Below, one piece after another: positions 12,801 to 22,700 of a stretch of DNA of 64,000 nucleotides. The notes below the pieces were generated by a model that worked only from the letters and a program-made list of their open reading frames with translations, was not told the DNA's origin and made no database searches. How positions within the stretch are numbered: the first letter of the stretch is position 1; each line of letters starts with the position of its first letter. The stretch is from Pomacea canaliculata (taxonomy: Eukaryota; Mollusca; Gastropoda; Architaenioglossa; Ampullariidae): NCBI RefSeq assembly GCF_003073045.1, contig NC_037594.1:21148927-21212926 (forward strand), given 5' to 3'. The position numbers and the translations under genes were made by a program.

Positions 12801-14128
12801 GCTAGCATTTAGAAATGGTGAGGTAGCAGGCAAGACAGATCTGTGATAATACTGACAGCTTTTAATCTCACAGCCTATGTTTGTGTATGTTTTCATGTGT
12901 ATGTGCCAGCATGTATGTGTATGTGCCAGCTTGTATAGTCCTGAAAGCTGCATCAAACTCCAGTGAATAATAATCATTGCAAGGATAAGTAGCAATGACT
13001 CCATTACTGTAGATAAAATTATAGCTGTTGATAAATACAACAAATGTAAAATAAGAATCGGTACATTGCATTTTACTATATTTCTTCTAAACCCATGGAA
13101 ACCAGGCAAACATACACACACATACCTTTTCTCTGCCTTAAGCTGCTCTTAAACATGGATTGCAATATCAGAAGGTTAATTACCTTGATATGCACTGTGC
13201 AGCACTTCGCTCATCACCAAGTTTGCTATAAACATAAGCCCCTAGTGCCAAAGGTCCAGCATCACCACAGAGAAATGTGTGCTTGCGACCCTGTGGGTGT
13301 GCAAGTGGTTCTCTGAGGTGTTCCAAGGCTTTCTGTAAGTATGTATCCTCTGTATCACTGCTGTCTCCCCATCTTTTGGAATTATGCAGGTGGACAAACA
13401 AAAATGCATAACCTAGAAAAAAAATGTTTTCTTCTATGTAAATGAAATTTAGACATTAATTTATAATAACACTAGAAGACAAAATCTAAATTCCTATTTG
13501 CACATAAGCCTACATCAATAACTTACATATACTTACCACTAGTTCCAGTATATACTGAAAAGTTTGGGCGACCTGAGGTATTCTCCTGGCACAACCCTAC
13601 TCCTTCAAAATGTAGTAATAGTCTCCCAATTGTTTCCTTTAATCGTTCTGCAACACTGCCTATAAGCTTGTAGAAAAGAAATGAAACACCTTAATGACAG
13701 GAATCATTTAAAGACACTAAAGTGTTCTTAACTAAAATGAAATAAAAATTTTATTTATAACCTTGCTGTGAAACTCAAAACATGGTTTCTGATAACACTA
13801 TTGATATCCGATTTTCACGACTATAGTGCTTTCATTTTAATTGCTGGGAGGGGGAGGACTATAACCCCTCTACACCTTCATTAATGATCAAAGGTCGATT
13901 TAAATGTTTTACGACAAAAATATAAGACTGGTGAATATTATACTGCTATGTTGATGCAATGATCATTTCACGGTTTCACTCGAACAAAGAGTAAAGACTG
14001 AGTCTGCATGCGATCAATATAGTACGAGATTAAAATACGATTAACACCTTTTTATCTTCTCCAAGGAGCTTTTCTCCGTTGTAATCTTTAAAGCTGTTCG
14101 TGTGATAACGGGATTCGTCTACAGCCAT
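9887..14128 (-). CDS. LANCL1: LanC-like protein, tandem copy B (9 coding exons)
   Basis: Exons read 14128-14048, 13666-13537, 13412-13184, 12419-12275, 11772-11632, 11327-11142, 10931-10755, 10537-10465 and 9963-9887 (stop TGA), joining to 412 residues. Intron positions and phases match copy A one for one; exons 4, 5, 7, 8 and 9 even have equal lengths, so the pair arose by tandem duplication. The motifs FLCGDAGPLALG, LYGRAGYL, GAAHGLAG, WCHGAPGW and GLCHGAAGN are kept, hence both parts of the zinc site. Exon 8 is odd: where copy A has HGCRIPD this copy reads HQSFTPD, so the Arg that aligns with human LANCL1 R364 is a Phe. Here the exon 6 donor is a normal GT. The start at 14128 (MAVDESRYHTNSF) is the only suitable ATG before the conserved FKDYNGEKLL. 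The protein is probably still folded and zinc-bound, with altered chemistry. Confidence 0.92.
10185..10380 (-). repeat. Second tRNA-like SINE type
   Basis: Read on the minus strand, 10380-10300 gives ATAGCCATATGGTTAAAGC (box-A-like) and then CATTGGCATCCAAACCC with AGAGGTG, the pattern of a tRNA-headed SINE. Its body differs from the main SINE family of the window. It lies in the last intron of LANCL copy B. The far end near 10185 is a guess. Confidence 0.5.
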
Positions 14129-14670
14129 TGCAATAAAACCTTCGTTACACAACCGTCTACAATCAGCTAACCGGCAATAGCAGACGAGAATCTCTGGAAA
14201 ACCGGAAGTACGTTAGATTTGCAGGATGTCTTTCCGGTGCAGCGGAGAATGTATTCTGTACAAAACATATACATGTATACTTCCCAAGGTATTATTTTTA
14301 AAAAAAAGACAAAACAAGCTACAACATTCTCTAAGTAACTTTACGCCTTGTCAGAGCACTTTCTTGTCTTAGTTCTAATTTCGTTCTCTGCTTACTTGTT
14401 CGCTTTGAGTGGTCAAAGGGGGTAGCATCGCTTATTTAAATGGCACACTGTTTAATACATTATAGAAGTGTGCATTTACAATACATTTAGTACAGCATAA
14501 AAGAATCCTTGGAGGCAGTTATAAGGTGGATGTATCTAGTGTCTTATGCCCAATTAGTGAGTAAAGCAAATTAGCCCGTTTTTAACTTGCACCACATGAT
14601 GAAAACGAATTGAGCGTCCAAAGTGATAGCCCACGATACCCGGTGCTCATTATCTTGCATTGGCTACCGA

Positions 14671-14868
14671 GGGTGGAGCCTGGGGGGAATGGCATTTTAT
14701 GCAGAGCCAGCAGCTAAGGCTATATCACAGCAAGGCAGTCAGTCCTGTAAACGGATACCACATGCAAAGAAAAAAGTAGTGTGCCCGAGACCCGAACTCA
14801 GGACAGCCAACTCTCACTGTATTGGTGACAGGCTCTAACGGTCTAACCGTTACGCCATCGGGCCGACA
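14671..14868 (-). repeat. tRNA-derived SINE with imperfect target duplication
   Basis: Minus-strand copy of the main SINE, head at about 14868 (GGCCCGATGGCGTAACGGTTAG). The flanks CATTGGCTACCGA (14658-14670) and CATTGGCTGCCGA (14869-14881) differ at one base. The duplication plus its mismatch suggests an older insertion than the 9.3 kb copy. Confidence 0.85.
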
Positions 14869-14881
14869 CATTGGCTGCCGA

Positions 14882-16800
14882 ACCACCTTACAGACTCGCG
14901 CATCCGTCTAACTCTAAACACATACGAATTTATTGCGTCACCTGAAAGTGGTGGGTGGGATGTGTTCGATGAGACTGCATACTCAGCAAAGCACATTATC
15001 AATAATCGAATACGGGATAGAAACCAAGCTAGAGCCCTTCCATCAGTAGCTGTTCTTCGATCCCTGTAATGTTCGCCATTGAAATCACGTAAGTGTATTC
15101 CGGTTATGTTTAATCTGAATCAAAATGTGTTCTTCGCTAAAAGTGGTCATGTATGCACCTCCTAAAAAATTTTCTCTTGAGGTCAGTCACTTGTTCGTTC
15201 TGATGATGTGCGAGAATTCCTTCAGAAGCTTATTTAAGATTGCAAAATCGTCTCCAGACTATCGATCATGTGTGCGTGCGTACAAGCTTACTTGGGCCAG
15301 AGATTTTTGATTGGGACGAACAGGAATCAATTTTTATTTTCTTGATAAAAGATGTGAGTTTCAAGAAAACGCAGACCTTTTGTTGTGTTTTTGATGGAAT
15401 CGCAATTTCCGAGAAATGCGCAGAGGAAAATGACTTCCATCTTCTCATCCCCGCCACCCAATTTTTTTTTTTTAACCTCGTTTTCTGCAAATTGTGTAGA
15501 GATGTAGAGTACATGTGGCTTGTAATATACGTCTCTCCTGTACCACTGTTTTGTACTTCGCGCTCACACTTCCTTCAGTCAACAGTTGGTCTGTCTGGTG
15601 CCACTGGCCTGCTAATTACAAGTCCTTTGATCTACACTAAAGTGTTCAGCGCATATCTCGTCATCCCCAGCACTTCACTTAGGAAGGTTGTAGACGGGCT
15701 CCATTCCAACTTCTAGTGAAGTGGAAAGTTGTTACGCATTTCACTCGCTCACTCTTTCTCTCATTCCCCGCACCTCTCTTTCTTACACACCACAACTGCT
15801 GTCGTCGGTTTAGTGATATTGACTTTTAGCTGCTCGATCGTCGTTGAATATCTCAAGGACTATGATCAGCACAATTTTTTTTTCTTTTATATGGAGCCAC
15901 AGACATCTTAGAACAATACTAACATCATTAGTAAAATATGCTCCGGAGCAAACGTAGCCTACGAATGAAAATAATATTTCTGCTAAATTCAATGCAGATT
16001 GGACAAGTAGTATAGGATTTGCTTGGGGTCCGACTCAGAACGACAAAAACAAAGCCAGCTTGCTCCATCACGCTCTGCATAGCTTATGATAGTATGCTAG
16101 TGCTGTAGAATGAATAAATAAGTCTTCGTTGTCGTTGACGTTGTCGTCATAATCATCATCGTCGTCGTCGGGAATTCTACATAAAATGTAGCAGGACGGC
16201 GCTGTTAGACCACGAACTATATAAGTCCATGGATAGACTCATACTGAAAGCCGTTAAACATAGTCCGAGTCTTAAAATCACGTCATCAGAATGTTAACAT
16301 TTACGTCATGCCACAGATTCTTCCCATTCAGTGATGTCAACATAAGCGTAAAAAGTGACAATGGTGACGATAATTATCTTCTTCAATAAAATAAACATTT
16401 ATACATATTTATATGTTTTCAGATCCCTACTGCCTCATCCACCTTAACCTACTACCTCCTTCCTCCCTCATATAATAATAGAAGTATATAAACTTAATAT
16501 AACTATAAACTTAGTTCTGTTCTCTCTCTTTCGATTGGTTCTACGCAGTCATCGAGAAACTATGGTTACTGTTGTTGTAGGGACAATTCGCAAAGAACTG
16601 TGGCATTGCTACATTAAAGCGAGTTTTAAATTGATATCTTCGAGGTCGGCCTGCTATTTTCAGTAGCTTCACGGGGCGCATTAAGGCTGAAATAATCGAA
16701 AAAAAAATTGTCGCTGATTTGAGCAGTCAAATACTTTTTTACTTTTTTACTTTTCTTACAAAAGGAAGTCGTGTGATGGTAACGTAAAGCCGTAGCAACG
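14882..16800. other. Spacer between LANCL copy B and the H1-like gene
   Basis: No exon could be supported. The longest open frame (15240-15716) has no recognisable motif and looks like chance. There is a GTC/GTT-rich stretch at about 16125-16170 and several TGACG or ACGTCA half-sites between 16270 and 16310. The right half belongs to the upstream region of the gene that starts near 16.88 kb. Confidence 0.4.
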
Positions 16801-16852
16801 AAGTCTGACGTTGCCTAGGGGATGGTTGCACGGTCGTCGGTTGTCTCCGCGT

Positions 16853-16859
16853 TATAAAA
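16853..16859 (+). promoter_or_regulatory. TATA box of the protamine-like gene
   Basis: TATAAAA lies 84 bases before the ATG at 16943, so transcription would start near 16883 with a leader of about 60 bases. A TGACG half-site (16805) lies 48 bases upstream. The box lies downstream of an earlier in-frame ATG (16811), which argues against that ATG being the real start. Confidence 0.7.
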
Positions 16860-16942
16860 ACGATGCACCAGCGCCGGTCGCAGCATATGCTTCTGGTACC
16901 TCGTCCGAGTGCAGCTGGTCGTTTCCAAAACCAAAAGCGGAG

Positions 16943-17452
16943 ATGCGGAGCGGCAAGGCAACTCGGACCAGCTGTGTTCGAAATCAGAAGTCCACGGCAG
17001 AGGAGTCCAACAAGTTGACAGTGAAGCAGGTCACTTCAGTCCTTACACGGCTGCGAGACCGCGGTGGATCCCGCTACACGGACATCAAGAATGCCATCTT
17101 TGAAGAGACAGGCGTGGAGCCCCGTCCCTTCGAGTTGAAGGCGCTCTTATTCCGAGGCATAAAGAAAGGAGTCATCAAAAGCAGAAATAGCGACGATTCG
17201 CTTTCTTCGGCGCTTTGCGTGCTGACCAAGAGATTAAAATCGCAACTCGCGGTCTTTGCGAAGCAGTTCGAGCGCACCGTAACTAAAAACGGCAGCCTTG
17301 ATCGGCGGCATCAACGGCGTTGCAGGAGACGGCGTCGGCGTAGTCGTAGTCGTCGTCGACGTCGTAGTCGTCGTCGTCGGCGACGACGAAGAAGAAGACG
17401 AGGACGACGCAGACGAAGACGCCGCCGGAGAAGGAGAAGGCGAAGGCGATAG
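16943..17452 (+). CDS. Histone H1-like / protamine-like sperm nuclear basic protein
   Basis: An intronless frame of 169 residues from MRSGKATRTS. Residues about 25-97 form an H1-type winged helix: LTVKQVTSVLTRLRDRGGSR, then YTDIKNAIFEETGVEPRPFE, then GIKKGVI before SALCVLTKRL; the conserved pattern is VL..L..RGGS...I..AI and LK..L..GIKKGVI. Residues 121-169 are a tail with 42 Arg among 49 residues, broken only by His, Gln, Cys, three Ser and one Gly. This is the build of molluscan protamine-like (PL) proteins, which descend from H1 and pack sperm DNA. The ATG at 16943 is chosen over 16811 because the TATA box lies between them. The mRNA ends at a histone stem-loop. The tail is coded mainly by CGN codons in its first half and by AGR mixed with CGN later, and looks grown by triplet slippage. 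Expression in the male germ line is inferred, not seen. Confidence 0.85.
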   Translation: MRSGKATRTSCVRNQKSTAEESNKLTVKQVTSVLTRLRDRGGSRYTDIKNAIFEETGVEPRPFELKALLFRGIKKGVIKSRNSDDSLSSALCVLTKRLKSQLAVFAKQFERTVTKNGSLDRRHQRRCRRRRRRSRSRRRRRSRRRRRRRRRRRGRRRRRRRRRRRRRRR

Positions 17453-17527
17453 GCGATTAGGTAAAAAAAAAAAAAATCTCGCTTCGTGAAAAAATTTTCT
17501 AAAATAGCCCCAAAAATATTTCTTCAA

Positions 17528-17543
17528 GGTCCTTTTCAGGACC
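17528..17543 (+). terminator. Histone mRNA 3' stem-loop
   Basis: GGTCCTTTTCAGGACC is a perfect 6-bp stem with loop TTTC, matching the metazoan replication-dependent histone consensus (GGYYYTTYTNARRRCC). It lies 75 bases after the stop codon, the usual spacing. A clean purine-rich U7 snRNA site is not obvious downstream (GCCGGAGA is the nearest candidate). ATTAAA variants near 17683 could give a back-up polyadenylated end. Confidence 0.85.
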
Positions 17544-17559
17544 AAAATTTTGCCGGAGA

Positions 17560-19739
17560 CTGGGTCAGAATGTTTAACGGTATTTAATGTTTTAAGTAGT
17601 TCGCACTGTAACTTGACGTTGAAATTCAGTTGGCGAAGGGTCAGACTTTCCTAGCCCCTTGTAAATATAATATGTAAATATTATTAAATATTAAATATGT
17701 AAATTATGTAAATCAGTAAAATATCATGTTAAATATAATTATTGTTTACAATTCAATTGTCATTCAATTCAGTAACGTAATACAAACATTAGGACAAGTG
17801 CACTAGGAAAAAGCCACGTTGAAAACCCGCAGAATATTGTGATGTAGATGTAATTTCAAAAGCTGATTCACAATTTCTTGATAAAGTAAATTCATTCGCT
17901 CTATTGCTATCCTTTCCTTATTTTTTTTTAATGACCAAACCAACCGGAAGGGAGTACAGCTTGTCAGTGAGGCACGTCCTGCGCAGTTTGCCCATTTTGG
18001 GTGTTCTGTGACATTCGCCAAGGGAGTGTGAATCGCTGCACTTTACACAGCATGCAGCCGACCTGTGTCTAAACTTTTGGCAATTGAACCAATGTAATGG
18101 TGACGGGATGAAAAAAGAGCCACTTTTATCCGAAGATATCCAATTTGGGGGGTTTGGAAGAGAGGTTAGAAAGTACGTATTTGTAGGAATGGTTTTTCCA
18201 TCTCTTTTTAAGAGATGGCAGTCTATCAGTCTCTATTAAAAAAAAAAAAGTTTATCGTATCAATACCTTGACTTTCCTATACCATGCCAAAACCGTATTT
18301 ATACAAAAATTTAATGCAGACCCCATATAAAAGTATTGGCTGGATTTGAGCATCACCAATGTACCAAAACAGTTTAAGAATACCTTTAACTCCCATCTTT
18401 GCATTTTTGGCTGTATGTTCCAATGCATCTTGTGGAGAAAACACAAATATTTCTATGCATTAAATTTTTAAAATAGAATTGGAAAAGAACCATTTTTTCC
18501 TACAAGATCTAAAACCACCATTTCGAAAAATCAAGACATTTGATTTATGAAGGCTGACAGCAAGACACAGCTGAAGTGGTTATTGTTCAGTAGGAACAGG
18601 GCATACAACTGAGGATTTCCTCTGGTCTTAACAGTGGCGTCCAACCTTTTCTTGCTCTGGACATGATATAAAAACTTGCGGGCCAGAATATGGTGGTTTT
18701 GCCTTGATGTTCAAAGCTAACAGTGTGTTACAAATAAAATAGTGCACTCCCTAGAACAATAAATGAACGTTACCTTCCCATCTCGCACCAACAATCTATA
18801 ACACTATAGTATTTTTCAAACATCATTTATTTGAAAAAAAAGTTCCGCATAAAAACTTTCTATAGGATACTGCCAATGGATAAGCACACAAGGCAAGGTT
18901 CTAATCCCTTGCCTTACACATTTCATGTCTAGCAGCACAGTCACTTTTTCATGATTACGTGAAATGAACATATGGTAATGTACTCCAAAACAAACTTGTA
19001 TACCTAATACTGGAATGTATGGAAACTCTGTACTAATGTTGAACTGGCCGCTCTATTCCAATTATCGAGCCTATCAATTATTAATCGCATTGTTGATTGA
19101 GTCATCTCTTATTCTAATACTATTTTATCCTTCCTTGTCACTTCCAACAATTTATCCTATTATTTGTATGTCTACACTCCTTCATGCGTATAATCCACAG
19201 TTACAACTCATGACGACCAACTACCACTTGGTGCATCCATCCGATCATAAATCTCTACATAAGGCCGGTCGCAACAGATAATACTTAAGATATATCCGGC
19301 TTAAACCCTGCATATAAGGAGTTTATGCGAACTATGTCTTACGCAGCACCCTTCTTACCTCGTGCTTTCAAACTATCGTTTAATGGAGACCCCACATGCG
19401 CTTCACCTACTACCTAATCTGATTCCTAAGCAAGTCACAGTTGCAAAGACACCAAGGAGAAGTGATTAACAAATCCAAATCCATCCAATATAAAAGACCA
19501 AACCACAGCTGCTGAGAGCTTGATTTGAAAATGTACAAGCTCAGTTCTGCTGCTGAAAGGGCTAAATCACAAAAAACTGGCAGTCAGCCATGTGAAAATA
19601 TAGATCTCACAGCCATCACATTTTGAGTCACAGGAGGCTTAATTTACAAAGTGATGCCAAATGTCCCTCTCGGTCTTTTCTTTAAGCAAGCTAAATAGTC
19701 TTTTGTTAACACACAATCAGGATGTATGATGAAAGCTGT
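17560..19739. other. Spacer and HSP60 3' untranslated region
   Basis: No coding exon found. 18198-18218 is a perfect 9-bp hairpin (CCATCTCTT, 3-base loop, AAGAGATGG). At about 18632 CAGTGGCGTCCAACCTTTTC resembles the terminal repeat of a hAT MITE, but I found no partner end. A minus-strand AATAAA at 18826-18831 could end the HSP60 transcript, which would give a 3' UTR of about 0.9 kb. Confidence 0.4.
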
Positions 19740-22700
19740 TTAGAAACCCATTCCACCCATACCGCCCATTCCACCCATGCCACCGCCCATTCCAGCCATG
19801 GCCCCTTCTTTTTCTTCTTTTGGCAGTTCTGTGACAACAGCTTCTGCAGTTGTTAGCAGAGATGCAACACCAGCTGCATCCACTAATGCTGTTCTAACAA
19901 CCTGTTCAAAATAAGGAAGAGAAAATCCATTAGACTTGCAAATCTTTAAAAAAAAAAGAAACTCAACGAAACAAAACTTCGACATTGTAAGAATATAAAT
20001 ATTCTAAGGCTTTTTTCTATACCTTTGTAGGATCAATGATGCCACGCTCAATGAGATTTTGGCATAGTCTACGTCCGTCTGAGTGAGGTAGTGCATCAGT
20101 AAACCCATCTTATTCATCGATTTCACGAAGCAGCTTTCTCCACAACAAATTTTGCCATCGGCACACCATGACACAACTTCTTGGCCCACAATATCAGTGC
20201 TGGCACACGAAGTGATTTTCTTACTATCTCCACTCCTGCAACAGAAGTTACATTTCTGAACACATTGGACACAGTCTAATAACACGATAAACAAGCAGAT
20301 GCTTGCATCACTTATGCACAAATTTGTCGGTCTGATTATTTGATTAAAAACAAGTATATTAAATATGCATTGCAGAAAAAAATAATTTAAAGCTCTAAGA
20401 GCAAAATCATGTGTCTATTTCTGTTATCTCCAAACCCAAAAAAAAAAAAAAAAAAAAAAAACCAAATCCCAAACAAAAACTTAGGATTTTACACTCACCT
20501 ATGGTTTGATCACTATTTTCCGTCTTAATGCTGTCCAACTTTGCAATACATCTTAACAATGCGGTGCCACCGCCAGCCACAATTCCTTCTTCAACTGCAG
20601 CACGTGTTGCATTTAATGCATCATTTATACGATCCTTTTTCTCATTGACTTCTACTTCACTTGTGCCACCAACCTGAAAAGTGGTAACAACAAATTTTGA
20701 AACTGCCAAAGGACAAATAAAAAAATGCTACATTAAAGATGGATCTTGACCCTAGATTATTCCCAAAAAAAAAACCAAAAAAAAAAAAAAAACAAACAAA
20801 AAACAACAACACATCTTTATATCATAGTCTAATAACTGTTTATGCATAAAAAAGTGAGGGGTGTGGGATTGGTGTTTTACGCCGTGCCAGCAACTGAGGC
20901 TATATGACGGCAAGGCAGCCAGCCCTGTAAACAGATGCCACGTGCAGAGAGAGAACAGCGTGCCCGATACGAGAAATGAACTCTGGGCAGCCAACCTTCA
21001 CTGTATTGGTGACAGGCGCTAACCGTTGCGCCACTGGGCCCCTCTGCATAAAAACTGATGACAGGAGAAACACACAAAGCTGAATTTAAAACAGCATCCA
21101 CAGAATGTCTTACCTTCAACACAGCAACTCCATTGGACAGCTTGGCAAGCCTTTCTCCCATCTTCTCTTTTTCATACTCCGAAGTACTTAAAGCGATCTC
21201 CTCCTTAATCTGATTTATACGCTTCTCAATTTGATTTTTATCCCCCTTACCCTGAAAAAAGAAAATTTCTGTTGACTCTGGACCAAAACATTTATGTGCC
21301 TGCATGATCCATAAATGTATTGAAAAATAGAATCTTTCATTAATGCAAAACTCTTTGCCAATTACTGTCAAAATTACTGATAAGGACTGTGTAGGCCACT
21401 TTTGCAGATGGTGACTGGACACTGTGTTACAGTTGTGAATTATTGCCCATTTGCCTAAGTACCAACATTGCACCCAACCCCAGATGTCAGCCACAAGGGT
21501 ATTAAACTGAAAATGTTGAATTTCATTCTTCCTGCTTATGAGTAAAGCAAGATAAAGAGAAAAAAAAAAAAAAAAAATAGAAGCAATCAAATCTAATTAG
21601 GATCCACTATTATAAAATAAGTGATGCAGCAGATCTTTATGACACTGTAGTTTTGTTTGTGAAAAAGCATTAATGAAATTTCAAAACTAAGAACTTACAC
21701 ACCCTCATAAGAAGACTGTCATCCTTTGTCACTGAAACCTCTCCAACCTGGCCAAAATCTTGCATTTGAATGTCTTCAAGCTTATACAAGTTACCCTCAT
21801 CACCAAAAACCTGTAGCATACAATGTGAAACAATCATAATTCATTACTGGTTAAAACATTAGATCAGGCTCTAAATCATTTCCAGGCACAAATAAAAATC
21901 CACAAAACTTTGTACCAGTTTTTATGCCAGGTGCATCACAGCAAAGATGACTTGGAAAGTGACACTGATATTTAATAAAGCACCAACTGACATCCACTGA
22001 CAAGATTGAAGGCCTGTTATGGAGGAGTAGGTGCTATACTAAAACTACAAAATATTTGCTTAAGCTTTCAAAACAGTTGATGCATTATGAAGTGTAATTT
22101 CTATTCTAAACACTTAGAAAGCTTGATCTGTGCTAAAGATCAGTATGGATGTGAATACATTTATTTAAAAAATGAAAACCCCACACTTTTAACTATAAAA
22201 AAGTTCCCATTCTTTTGTGATGCATTTCTGTGAACATGATCTTTTTTTTAAAAAGTGAATAAAAAACAAAGAAAATCCACAAGACACATGTAATCATACA
22301 TTCTATGCTGACATTAGCAATGATTTTGGTTAAATGAGAGTGGTAAAACTTTACAACTTGGAACCACCATGTAATATTAAATTCTTCTAAGAAGCAAACT
22401 TACAATATGTGTCAGTTGTTCAGCCAAAGATCTTGGATAAGACTCTCTGGAAAAGGTATCAACTGAATATCTATATTGCACCCCTGTTAATCCACAAGCA
22501 AGGAGAACCTTACTGTGGGGGAGTCAGTGCAAAGACTTTCAATTCACCTCTGTTCATTCACAACTTAAAAGACAAACAACATAAAAACACTTCACCTCAT
22601 TATTCTGTTTTTACATGTATGGAAGCAATGTTAACTTCTACCGCAAATACAAATGCAATATAGAATAAAATCTCACCACAGCTCCTGTTGCAACTGCCAT

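Noticed and set aside
12890-12940. Short tandem TGTGTATGTGCCAGC repeat in LANCL copy B intron 3
   Set aside because: Only two units; a minor microsatellite-like stretch with no further signal.
15240-15716. 158-residue open frame between LANCL copy B and the H1-like gene
   Set aside because: It has low complexity, no motif, and overlaps an equally long open frame on the other strand; it looks like chance.
16811-16942. In-frame upstream ATG giving a 213-residue H1/protamine protein
   Set aside because: The TATA box at 16853 lies after this ATG, so the main transcript would not contain it. The added residues have no H1-like character.
17234-17545. Opposite-strand frame rich in Ser and Thr, and the +1 frame rich in Val, Asp and Glu, over the arginine tail
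   Set aside because: Both are mirror readings of the CGN/AGR triplet tract. The plus frame with the H1 domain explains the sequence.
18198-18218. Perfect 9-bp hairpin as a possible small RNA or terminator
   Set aside because: It has a 3-base loop and a stem too short for a microRNA precursor, and there is no associated gene. It is probably part of a repeat or chance.
20004-20321. Cys-rich 105-residue open frame over HSP60 exon 12
   Set aside because: It is an accidental frame in the damaged exon; the conserved ends belong to HSP60 in other frames.
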